A stretch of DNA of 64,000 nucleotides from the NCBI GenBank assembly GCA_947473305.1, contig CANJCB010000009.1, positions 1 to 64,000 on the forward strand, written 5' to 3'. Shown here piece after piece: positions 52,040 through 59,687 of this stretch. The translations under genes were made by a program, and so were the position numbers. The notes beneath the pieces were generated by a model. It did not search any database. It was not told the origin of the DNA and saw only the letters and a list, made by a program, of their open reading frames with translations. Every line of letters begins with the position of its first letter. The first letter of the stretch is position 1. The stretch is from Rhodospirillales bacterium. GTDB lineage: Bacteria > Pseudomonadota > Alphaproteobacteria > ATCC43930 > CGMCC-115725.

Positions 52040-52909
52040 ATGTCGACAGAATGGTCTAGGCGGTCGGTTCTTGGGCTCATCGGCGCTGGGGGCGCCGGCC
52101 TTTTGAGTTCCGTGGCTTTCGCCCAATCGAGTGGCGATGTCCTCGCGCGGATACGCAAGGCGGGTATCGTGAAGGTCGGGCTTGTCAGCGCCGGCGCCTA
52201 TGGCGCGCTGAAGCCGGATGGGTCGGTCGATGGATTGGCGCCGGTCATCGTGAAACTCGTCATGGAACGTCTCGGCGTCGCCAAGGTCGAAGGGATCGTG
52301 GCGAGCTACGGCGAACTCATCCCCGGACTTCAGGCGGGGCGCTGGGACATCATCGGTGCGGCTTTGGCGGTGACCAAGGCCAGGTGCGATCAGGTGGCCT
52401 ATTCCGATCCCTTCGGGGACGACTATGCGGCCTTCACCTATCTGCCCTCGGAATTGCCGAATCCGCCGAAGTCGATCAAGGAACTGGGCGAGCGGAACAT
52501 CAAGGTCGGCATCAGTGCGGGCGCCTATGGCGTCAACATCGTTCGAGCCGCCTATAAGGACCAGAGCAACGTTTCGGTTTTCCCGGACAGCCCCACGATC
52601 CTGGAAGCCGTGGCCAACAAACGTGTCCAGATGGGAAGCGTGGGCGTATTGCTGGCCAAGCAGATGCTGGCCCAGAAGCCCGGATCTTTCGCCTTTATCG
52701 GACCGATGTCCGGCGATCTCATCGTTCCGATGAGCGCCGCTTTCCGGACCGGGGACAAGGATCTCATAGACGCCTTCCAGGCTGAGTTCCGGAAGATGAA
52801 GCAGACCGGTGAATGGGAGAAAATCGTCACTAACTTCGGCTTCGAGGTCTTCCCGGGAACCAAGGAAAAGAACCCGCAGCAGGCCTGCGAACAGGTTTCG
52901 GTGGCTTAG
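52040..52909 (+). CDS. Family-3 amino-acid-type solute-binding protein (paralog B), Tat signal
   Basis: A 289-residue binding protein with a twin-arginine signal SRRSVLGLIGAGGAGLLSSVAFAQ and a mature part similar to the protein at 47066-47947. GGGAGA precedes the ATG at 52040. It lies on the far side of the Pot-type operon from its paralog, so the two flank that operon. A clear hairpin follows the stop. No family-3 permeases are visible in the window. Confidence 0.88.
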   Translation: MSTEWSRRSVLGLIGAGGAGLLSSVAFAQSSGDVLARIRKAGIVKVGLVSAGAYGALKPDGSVDGLAPVIVKLVMERLGVAKVEGIVASYGELIPGLQAGRWDIIGAALAVTKARCDQVAYSDPFGDDYAAFTYLPSELPNPPKSIKELGERNIKVGISAGAYGVNIVRAAYKDQSNVSVFPDSPTILEAVANKRVQMGSVGVLLAKQMLAQKPGSFAFIGPMSGDLIVPMSAAFRTGDKDLIDAFQAEFRKMKQTGEWEKIVTNFGFEVFPGTKEKNPQQACEQVSVA

Positions 52910-52921
52910 GGATAAAGAAAG

Positions 52922-52945
52922 GCCCCGGTCTTAACCGACCGGGGC
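52922..52945 (+). terminator. Hairpin after family-3 binding protein B
   Basis: A perfect 9-bp stem, GCCCCGGTC / GACCGGGGC with a 6-base loop, begins 12 bases after the stop. CTTAAG and not a long T-run follows, but position and stability support a terminator. Confidence 0.7.
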
Positions 52946-53058
52946 TTAAGGGGTTCCAGCGCGTTGGGGGACTTGGAACCGAGGAACTTAAGCTAGTGCA
53001 GCCTCGACTGCGGTCAACCGGGGTTGTTTATTTCACCGCGAGGGTGGCGTCACGGCTG

Positions 53059-53118
53059 TCACAGAATGATGCAGCCGCTGAGCGAGAGAAGCGTGAGAGT
53101 GACAAGAAGGATTTTCAT
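53059..53118 (-). CDS. Possible 19-residue lipopeptide
   Basis: A tiny open frame encodes MKILLVTLTLLSLSGCIIL: a Lys followed by a hydrophobic stretch and a lipobox LSGC, which would leave a four-residue lipidated peptide. A GGGGAC sequence lies eight bases before the ATG. Entericidin-like lipoproteins have this start but are longer. It could equally be chance, and it has no supporting partner genes. Confidence 0.25.
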   Translation of the reverse strand: MKILLVTLTLLSLSGCIIL

Positions 53119-53219
53119 GGCGGTTGTCCCCAGTGATCTGAGGTGACAACCGGCTGGCGCGCTTTCAGTTCCTGATGCGGGAACCGGGCAAATAGCCTCG
53201 GGACCGATGGGCTTCGTCC

Positions 53220-54185
53220 TCAGCCGGCTAATTTCCACGACGGCCAGATGCGGCGATGGTCGGCAAGCTGGGCGTCGCCGCTCACATAGCCCGTGAAAGA
53301 GCCGTTCTCCTTGTCGACCAGCGGTTCGATCATGGTCTCGTAATTGGGCTGCACGAACATTGGGATCGAATAGCGCTCGTTGCCGGAGCGGTTGATCACC
53401 CGATGCGCGGTCGAGGAAAAGCGCCCGTTCGACCAGACCTGCATCATGTCGCCGATATTGATGACATAGGTATCGGGGATCGGAGGGACGACGACCCATT
53501 CCCCGCTCTTGTTGCGAATTTCGAGCCCGCCGTTGTCGTCCTGCCAGAGGATCGTGAAAGCGCCGTAATCGGTATGGCTGCGCACGCCGATGATCTCCGC
53601 ATCGGGCGGGGCGTCCTGGGGTGGATAGTGGTTGAGCTTCATCACCAGCGTGGGATCGGTGAACTCTTTGGCGAAATGGTCGCGCGGCAGCCCGAGCGCC
53701 ACGGCGAAGCCGGGGAGCAAGGCCCGGCTCAAACCCTCCCAGGCGTCGAAAAGCGCGGTCATGGCGAGGCGCAGTTCCGGCACCGGGGCGGGCCATTGGT
53801 TGGGGCCGTTCAGCTCATGGCCGCCCAGCGGGCGCTCATGCCCGATGACGAAGCCTTCCTGGAGATTCTTGCCTTCGATGCCCTGGCCTTTGTAGCGCAG
53901 GGGCATGAACCCCCGGAATTGCCCGGAATTCTCGATGCGGACCGCCATTTTCTCCTCCGGCGGCAAGGAGAAAAACCGGGCCGAAGCCGCCGCTACCGCT
54001 GCGGTCGCGGCGGCCGGCACGCCGTGGTTCTTCACATACATGAAGCCGACATCGCCGCACGCCCGGCCTATCGCTTCCACTACCGCCGGAAATCGCGCTT
54101 CGTCGCCCGAGAGCAGGGGCCCCACATCGACCACGGGGACTTCGGAGAAATCGAGGCGACGGGAAGGCGGCATCGGCATGGCCAT
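53220..54185 (-). CDS. 2-oxoglutarate/Fe(II)-dependent oxygenase, isopenicillin N synthase family
   Basis: A 321-residue oxygenase. The N-terminal DIOX_N region (EVPVVDVGPLL) precedes the double-stranded beta-helix with iron ligands His204-x-Asp206 (VRSHTDYGAF) and His261 (SSTAHRVINR), and the 2-oxoglutarate-binding Arg271-x-Ser273 (RYSIPMF). Family members hydroxylate, desaturate or close rings on small molecules. AAAGGAG precedes the ATG at 54185, 11 bases after the stop of the DszA-like monooxygenase, so the two form an operon and probably act in sequence on one substrate (inference). Confidence 0.9.
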   Translation of the reverse strand: MAMPMPPSRRLDFSEVPVVDVGPLLSGDEARFPAVVEAIGRACGDVGFMYVKNHGVPAAATAAVAAASARFFSLPPEEKMAVRIENSGQFRGFMPLRYKGQGIEGKNLQEGFVIGHERPLGGHELNGPNQWPAPVPELRLAMTALFDAWEGLSRALLPGFAVALGLPRDHFAKEFTDPTLVMKLNHYPPQDAPPDAEIIGVRSHTDYGAFTILWQDDNGGLEIRNKSGEWVVVPPIPDTYVINIGDMMQVWSNGRFSSTAHRVINRSGNERYSIPMFVQPNYETMIEPLVDKENGSFTGYVSGDAQLADHRRIWPSWKLAG

Positions 54186-54196
54186 GGTGATCTCCT

Positions 54197-55534
54197 TTAG
54201 CGGCTCGGAGGGAAATAGGGATTCGTGGGGATGGGAAGTCCCATCGTTTCCCGCAGGGTGGATCCGGGATAGGCGGTTCTGAAAAGCCCGCGACGCTGGA
54301 GTTCCGGCACGACCAGTTCGACGAAGGCTTGCAGCGAGCGGGGCATCACGGGATTGGCGATGATGAAGCCGTCGCAGGCGCCGCTCTTGTACCAATCTTC
54401 CATCTGGTCTGCGATGTCGCCGGGGCTGCCGACGAAGGTATTGCCGGTGATCGCGGCCAGCATCCGGTTCGCGAATTGCCGCAGGGTGAGCCCGTCGCGG
54501 ATGGCGCCTGTCAGCGCCTGACGCCCGATGGCCGTGGTGCCGAGATGCTCGCCCGGGATTTCGGGCATGGGCGCGTCGAGCGCAAAGCCGGAAAGGCTGG
54601 TGCCGAGCAACTGCTCCAGGTTCGCGAGGGCAAGCTCGATCGGCACCAGTTCGTGAAGCTCCCGGAAGAAGTCTTCCGCTTCGCCGCGGGTTGGGGCCAC
54701 GAAGATCGTCGCCTCGGGCAGGACCTTGAGGTCGCTTTCCCGTCGTCCGAATTTTCCAAGCCGGCCCTTGATCTTATTGAAGAAGTCGATGCCTTCCCGC
54801 TTGTTGCCGGCGGTCGCGAAGACTGCGTCGGCGCAATAGGCGGCGACCTCGATGCCGCTCTCCGACTGTCCCGCGGCAAAGATGACCGGCCGGCCTTGAG
54901 GCGAGCGGGGGGCGTTCAACGGCCCCTTGACCGAAAAGTATTTGCCCTCGTGATCCAGGGTATGGACGCGGGCAGGATCGAGATACATCCCCGTCGCCTT
55001 GTCCTGGGGAAAGGCGTCATCGGCCCAGCTGTCCCAAAGCCCCCGGACCACATCGGCGAATTCGCGTCCCCGGGCGTAGCGCTCGTCGCGCTCCATATGC
55101 TCGTCGTGAGAAAAATTCTGGGAATCGTTGGGCGAAGACGTGGTGACGAGATTCCAGGCGCCGCGGCCGCCGCTCAGGAGGTCGAGCGAGGCGAATTTGC
55201 GGGCGACCGTATAGGGCTCCTCATAGGTCGTGGTGGCGGTGGCGACGAAGCCGATGTTCGGGACGAGCTGCGCGACGGCGGAAAAGAGCGTGACCGGCTC
55301 GAAGACCGCGGGGCGAGCCGTCGGTGAATTCGAGGAGAAGAGCGTCGGCGCCTTCATGTTGCGCACGCCGTTGCCGTCTGCGAGGAAGATGAGATCCAGT
55401 TTCCCCTGCTCGGCGAGGCGGGCGGTCAGGATCACGTTCTCCAGCTTCGCGACGCTCGGCGACCAGCTATCCCTGTGACGCCAGCCGACGAGATGCCCTC
55501 CGACCGCGCTGGCGTTGACGCCGATATTCATCAT
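54197..55534 (-). CDS. NtaA/SnaA/DszA-family FMNH2-dependent monooxygenase
   Basis: A 445-residue luciferase-like monooxygenase of the NtaA/DszA group. It shows LEGY-like AVGGHLVGWRHRDSW, AEQGKLDLIFLADG, TTYEEPYTVARKFASLDLLSGGRGAWNLVTTSSPNDSQNF, the ERYARGREF helix and GRPVIFAAGQSESGIEVAA. Characterised relatives oxidise nitrilotriacetate, EDTA, dibenzothiophene sulfone or alkyl sulfides and need a separate flavin reductase, which is not in the window. Start is ATG at 55534 or the next codon; a TTG at 55555 is less likely. Confidence 0.9.
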   Translation of the reverse strand: MMNIGVNASAVGGHLVGWRHRDSWSPSVAKLENVILTARLAEQGKLDLIFLADGNGVRNMKAPTLFSSNSPTARPAVFEPVTLFSAVAQLVPNIGFVATATTTYEEPYTVARKFASLDLLSGGRGAWNLVTTSSPNDSQNFSHDEHMERDERYARGREFADVVRGLWDSWADDAFPQDKATGMYLDPARVHTLDHEGKYFSVKGPLNAPRSPQGRPVIFAAGQSESGIEVAAYCADAVFATAGNKREGIDFFNKIKGRLGKFGRRESDLKVLPEATIFVAPTRGEAEDFFRELHELVPIELALANLEQLLGTSLSGFALDAPMPEIPGEHLGTTAIGRQALTGAIRDGLTLRQFANRMLAAITGNTFVGSPGDIADQMEDWYKSGACDGFIIANPVMPRSLQAFVELVVPELQRRGLFRTAYPGSTLRETMGLPIPTNPYFPPSR

Positions 55535-55613
55535 TCCCGAAATCCCCGATGACAACCTTCTTCAGACCAGCATACCGAAATTTCAAAGCCGGGTTCCAGG
55601 TTGTGAACGGGTG

Positions 55614-56111
55614 TCAGTTCCGGAGTTCTTTTGGCAGCTCGAAATAGATCCCCATGCCGAGGACCATATCCACTGTCTTTCCATCGCGCGCGAAAGGCAG
55701 CAGGAGGCGTTGCATCCAGCGGTGATCCTCTTCCCTGCGCAGGGTCGGCCGGCCCTCCCTGAAGGCGGACTGGCCGGTGGCCAGGACCTCCATGTATTGC
55801 TTGCTGGTCGGGGTCGCGGAAAAATTGACGTGGATTTCGTCGAGAAAGCGGCCGTTGTGGTCGGCCCCCATGGCTCTCACGATTTCGGTCCCGGAAAGCC
55901 GGTATCGGAAACGGACCGGATCGCGATAGACATCGACAAGCGAGAGGAAGGGCAGGAGTCTGGGGATATCCACCGGATCGAAGTGCTGGCGGCCCGGCAG
56001 CGACGATTCGCTGGGCCTGATTTTCTCCCGATAGGCGTGAAGATCGAGGATGCGTCGGTCTGCATCCATTGGAAGAGCGCCCACCATGGCGCGCTCTATT
56101 CTGTCAGTCAT
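55614..56111 (-). CDS. PAS_5-domain protein
   Basis: A 165-residue cytoplasmic protein with one PAS-like fold of the kind common in alphaproteobacteria as a stand-alone protein. It includes DLHAYREKIRPSESSLPGRQHFDPVDIPRLLPFLSLVDVY, FRYRLSGTEIVRAMG and the closing LLLPFARDGKTVDMVLGMGIYFE. The function is unknown; a sensory role is likely. The ATG at 56111 is chosen; a GTG at 56171 would add 20 residues. Confidence 0.7.
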   Translation of the reverse strand: MTDRIERAMVGALPMDADRRILDLHAYREKIRPSESSLPGRQHFDPVDIPRLLPFLSLVDVYRDPVRFRYRLSGTEIVRAMGADHNGRFLDEIHVNFSATPTSKQYMEVLATGQSAFREGRPTLRREEDHRWMQRLLLPFARDGKTVDMVLGMGIYFELPKELRN

Positions 56112-56359
56112 GCCCTCCGGCTTCCCCCATCGCGCCTTCGAAGGCGATCCCTGTAGGTTAAAGATTGCCACGATTTCGCCCCAGGCACCATTCGCTCGTA
56201 ACCCGGCGGTAAAATATCCGCTTTTTTGATGAGGCCTGTCGGGCCGGTCACCGGGCGCTGCTATTTTGTGGACAGTCCTAGGGACCGGCTCCTATCGCTT
56301 TTCCAACGGTTGCCGGAGCGCGGCCGACCGACACGGCAATTCGAGCAGAGGGGTGCTTC

Positions 56360-57463
56360 ATGGACCATTTTTCCGCGGACTGCATGGCAATCGCCGAAGA
56401 GAAGCTTGCCGCCGGCAAGATCGATCGGCGTCAATTCCTGAAGGTGGCCGCGCTTTTCGGCGTGGCGGGCTCGTCGGTATTGGCGGGCGGAGAGGCGCGG
56501 GCGGCGACCGAACTCGTTTTCGCGAATTGGGGCGGTGACGCGACGACGGCTTTCAAACAGGTCTATGGAACCGCTTTCGAGAAAGCGAGCGGGGTCAAGG
56601 TCGCTTTCGATACGACGGGTCCCTCGGTCGGCAAGATCCGCGCGATGGTCGAATCGAAGAAAGTCACCTGGGACGTCATGGACACCACCCTCGCCACCGC
56701 CGGTGAGCTGGGGGCGGCCGGGTTGATGGAGCCGATCGACTATTCGATCGTGAACAAGAACAAGGTATTGCCGGGCTATGCCCAGGAGTACGGGGTCGCG
56801 GGCTATGGTTTCAGCAACGTCTACACCTATGACAGCTCGAAGTTCGGCGGGAAGAAGCCCAATAGCTGGGCCGATTTCTGGAACCTCAAGGACTTTCCGG
56901 GCAAGCGTTCCCTCCGCCGCGATATCGCGGGCACGCTGGAGGCGGCGCTCATGGCGGACGGCGTGCCGAAGGACAAGCTCTATCCGATCGACGTTCCCCG
57001 CGCCTTCAAGAAGATCGCAGAGATCAAGAAGGAGTGCGTCTTCTGGAACTCAGGCGCCGAGAGCCAGCAGTTCCTGCGTGACGGAGAGGTGGTGATGGGC
57101 ACGCTCTGGAATACCCGGGGCTATATCCTGGCTCAGGATTCCAAGGGCCGTCTCGCCACCTGCTGGAACGAGGCGATCTTCCAGAGCAACGCCTGGGGCG
57201 TGCCCAAGGGCAATCCGGGCGGCAAGGATGTGATGCGTCTCATCGCCTCGATGCAGGAACCGGCCCAGCAGGTCGAAATCCTGAAGGTCCTGGCGTCAGG
57301 GCCGGCCAATCCCGCCGCCGCCGCTGCTGTTCCGGCCGACCTTAAAGGCCAGAATCCAAGCGATCCCGCCAATCTCGCCATGGCGGTCCAATACGATGTG
57401 AAATGGTATTCGGAAAACCAGCAGAAAGTTCAGCAGCAGTATCTGGACTTCCTGGCCTCCTAG
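56360..57463 (+). CDS. Orphan PotD-like solute-binding protein (paralog B)
   Basis: A 367-residue binding protein nearly identical in design to that at 38411-39514: the same 20-residue leader ending KLAAGK, twin-arginine motif IDRRQFLKVAALFG, and mature start ELVFANWGGDATTAFKQVYG. Differences are scattered, and binding-site residues may differ (for example FWNSGAESQQF here against FWSTGSESQAN). No transporter partner adjoins it. It converges on the response-regulator gene across a small bidirectional hairpin. Confidence 0.9.
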   Translation: MDHFSADCMAIAEEKLAAGKIDRRQFLKVAALFGVAGSSVLAGGEARAATELVFANWGGDATTAFKQVYGTAFEKASGVKVAFDTTGPSVGKIRAMVESKKVTWDVMDTTLATAGELGAAGLMEPIDYSIVNKNKVLPGYAQEYGVAGYGFSNVYTYDSSKFGGKKPNSWADFWNLKDFPGKRSLRRDIAGTLEAALMADGVPKDKLYPIDVPRAFKKIAEIKKECVFWNSGAESQQFLRDGEVVMGTLWNTRGYILAQDSKGRLATCWNEAIFQSNAWGVPKGNPGGKDVMRLIASMQEPAQQVEILKVLASGPANPAAAAAVPADLKGQNPSDPANLAMAVQYDVKWYSENQQKVQQQYLDFLAS

Positions 57464-57466
57464 GAA

Positions 57467-57482
57467 AACCCGAAACCGGGCT
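57467..57482. terminator. Small bidirectional hairpin between convergent genes
   Basis: AACCCG-4 nt-CGGGCT (with wobble or mismatch at the outer pairs) sits between the stops of the binding protein and the response regulator. On the minus strand it is followed by TTTT, which supports termination of the response-regulator transcript. Confidence 0.5.
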
Positions 57483-57491
57483 CAATCCTTC

Positions 57492-57848
57492 TCAGGACTT
57501 GAGCTCGGTTTCGATCTCGGCCGTCAAGGTTTCGATGGCGACGGGTTTGCGCAGGACCTTGCCCACCGCTTCGCTCGTGGGAAGATCGAAAGCGGTCAGG
57601 TAGATGACCTTCAGTTTGGGGCGGCGCATGCGGGCCATTCGAGCCAGTGCGAAACCGTTCACGCGATCCGGCATGACGATATCGACCAGCAGAATATCGA
57701 AGTGATCCTCGCGCTCCAGCGCAGGGAGGGCCAGGCGATAATCCGGAAAGGACACGACGTCATATCCGGCTGCTTCCAAGGATCGCGCCGTGGCATAGCG
57801 AAATTGCTCATCGTCATCCACGAATAATACGCGCCGTCGCAAAGACAT
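57492..57848 (-). CDS. Single-domain response regulator
   Basis: A 118-residue receiver domain with no output domain. Acidic pocket residues are in FVDDDEQF (residues 9-16), the phospho-acceptor is Asp56 (LLVDIVMPD), Thr is in IYLTAF, and Lys101 is in VLRKPVAIETL. It is divergent from rsbR across 168 bases and next to two histidine kinases. It may relay phosphate from them (inference). Confidence 0.88.
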   Translation of the reverse strand: MSLRRRVLFVDDDEQFRYATARSLEAAGYDVVSFPDYRLALPALEREDHFDILLVDIVMPDRVNGFALARMARMRRPKLKVIYLTAFDLPTSEAVGKVLRKPVAIETLTAEIETELKS

Positions 57849-58016
57849 CCACCCACCCATCGACTGCACAAATTATTCGCATACTACAACTTTGGGGCGA
57901 AGCTGGCATGACCCAAAAGTTTTAGCAATGGCTTTTGCTGCTGGCGGAGCCGCTCGCGCCCGTGCTTAACATGCGATTATTGTCCGAATCGCTCGGATTT
58001 CGAGGGAACTGCCCGA

Positions 58017-58901
58017 ATGCCGACCAAAAAAGCCACAACAATTCCCACCCTTGTCGCAGCCCATGGAAAGCAGCTTCTCGAGAGCTGGCTCGGCCTTCAA
58101 AAAGACAGTTCGCTCGTCGCCTCCGGCGCCGTCGACACAGCCACGCTCCACAACTATTCCGAGCGTTTCTTGAGCGAGTTTCACAAGGCGCTGGCGAGCG
58201 GGCGGCTCGATGCGATCGGAGGCGCCGACTGGGCCGGCGTCCGGGAGTTCTTGAGCGACTTCTCGCGCGGCATGGCGCAGCATGGACTGACGCCCTCTCA
58301 AATCGCCACCTTCGTCTTTTCATTGAAGCAGCCGCTGTTCGCGCTCCTATCCCATGAATTCAAGTCGGATGCGCAGCGCCTTTCCGAGGAGCTGTGGCAG
58401 GCGACCCTGCTGATCGACAGTCTCGGCCTTTATACGAGCGAGGCTTTCCAGAAGAGCCGTGAAGAGGTCATCATCCGCCAGCAGGAAGAGATGCTGGAAC
58501 TTTCCACCCCCGTGGTCGAGCTCTGGGAGGGCATCGTCGCCGTGCCTCTTATCGGCACATTGGACAGCGAGCGGACCCAGGTGGTCATGGAGAGCCTTCT
58601 CCAGCATATCGTCACGACCGGCGCCGAGATCGCGATCATCGACATTACTGGCGTGCCCACGGTGGATACCCTGGTGGCGCAGCATCTGATCAAGACGGTT
58701 GCGGCCGCGCGCCTGATGGGCGCCGACTGCATCATCAGCGGTATCCGGCCGCAGATTGCGCAGACGATCGTTCATCTCGGCGTCGAGCTTTCGGTGACGT
58801 CCAAGGCGACGATGGCGGATGCGCTCCAGCTCGCGCTGCGCCGGATCGGCAAGACGGTGGTCGATCGGAAGACGCCTCAAGCCGCGTCGCCGGCGGAGTA
58901 A
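58017..58901 (+). CDS. rsbR: RsbR-like stressosome scaffold/sensor (N-terminal sensory + STAS domain)
   Basis: A 294-residue protein: an all-helical N-terminal domain (about residues 1-150, RsbR globin-like) and a C-terminal STAS domain (about 165-285). The STAS part reads LWEGIVAVPLIGTLDSERTQVVMESLLQ and IIDITGVPTVDTLVAQHLI. Thr218 lines up with the kinase target Thr205 of Bacillus RsbRA, and Ser184 stands where RsbRA has Thr171. It should co-assemble with RsbS and hold RsbT until phosphorylated. It is the first gene of a six-gene tight operon. Confidence 0.9.
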   Translation: MPTKKATTIPTLVAAHGKQLLESWLGLQKDSSLVASGAVDTATLHNYSERFLSEFHKALASGRLDAIGGADWAGVREFLSDFSRGMAQHGLTPSQIATFVFSLKQPLFALLSHEFKSDAQRLSEELWQATLLIDSLGLYTSEAFQKSREEVIIRQQEEMLELSTPVVELWEGIVAVPLIGTLDSERTQVVMESLLQHIVTTGAEIAIIDITGVPTVDTLVAQHLIKTVAAARLMGADCIISGIRPQIAQTIVHLGVELSVTSKATMADALQLALRRIGKTVVDRKTPQAASPAE

Positions 58902-58907
58902 GACGTC

Positions 58908-59279
58908 ATGGACCAGATCCCGATCATGAAGATCGGCGACTGTCTGCTCGTCAGCATCCAGGTTGATATGCACGACCAGCTCGCCATCTCGCTGCAGGAC
59001 AACCTGACCACGCGCATCGTCCAGACCCGCGCCCGAGGGGTCATGATCGACATCTCCGCGCTTGAGATCGTCGATAGCTTCATCGGCCGAATGCTCAACA
59101 ATATCGCTTCGATGTCGCGCGTGCTCGATGCGGTCACAGTTGTTGTCGGCATGCAGCCCGCGGTTGCAATAACCCTTGTCGAACTGGGGCTGACTTTGCC
59201 GGGCGTGCGCACGGCATTGGACGTGGATCGTGGCCTGGCGCTTATCCGCCGGCTGATCGACGACGAAGCGGGGAGCTGA
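58908..59279 (+). CDS. rsbS: RsbS-like STAS stressosome protein
   Basis: A 123-residue single STAS-domain protein, IPIMKIGDCLLVSIQVDMHDQLAISLQDNL ... VMIDISALEIVDSFIGRML. Ser57 in IVDSF matches the RsbT phosphorylation site (Ser59) of Bacillus RsbS. It forms the core of the stressosome with RsbR and sequesters RsbT. It starts six bases after the rsbR stop. Confidence 0.92.
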   Translation: MDQIPIMKIGDCLLVSIQVDMHDQLAISLQDNLTTRIVQTRARGVMIDISALEIVDSFIGRMLNNIASMSRVLDAVTVVVGMQPAVAITLVELGLTLPGVRTALDVDRGLALIRRLIDDEAGS

Positions 59280-59281
59280 GC

Positions 59282-59686
59282 TTGGATGTCGAAAAGCAGG
59301 CGACGCTTGCCGTCAAGTCGGCGGAAGATATCGTCCGGATCCGTCGCGAAGTTCGAAGCTGGGCGGTAGAATCCAAGTTCAGCCTTGTCGATCAGACCAA
59401 AATTGTCACGGCGGCCAGCGAGATCGCTCGAAACACGCTGGATTATGGCGGTGGCGGTCAACTCGCCCTGGAGAAGGTGCGCCAGGGCGAAAGGCGCGGT
59501 TTACGCCTGACTTTCAGCGATCAGGGTCCCGGTATTCCCGACATCCAGCGCGCCTTGACTGACGGCTACACGAGCGGATCGGGGCTCGGTCTTGGACTGA
59601 GTGGATCCAAAAGGCTTTGCAACGAGTTCTATCTGGAGTCGAAGCCGGGAGTCGGCACGACCGTCACGCTGATTCGCTGGAAATGA
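59282..59686 (+). CDS. rsbT: RsbT-like switch protein kinase
   Basis: A 134-residue HATPase_c serine/threonine kinase. N-box is SEIARNTLDYG (Asn51), G1 box FSDQGPGIPD (Asp80), G2 box GSGLGLGLSGSKRL. It starts at TTG two bases after the rsbS stop, with GGGGAG upstream; no ATG fits. It should phosphorylate RsbR and RsbS on stress and, once released, act on a downstream partner. In Bacillus that partner is RsbU; no RsbU with a PPM output and coiled-coil is seen here. Confidence 0.93.
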   Translation: MDVEKQATLAVKSAEDIVRIRREVRSWAVESKFSLVDQTKIVTAASEIARNTLDYGGGGQLALEKVRQGERRGLRLTFSDQGPGIPDIQRALTDGYTSGSGLGLGLSGSKRLCNEFYLESKPGVGTTVTLIRWK

Positions 59687-59687
59687 C

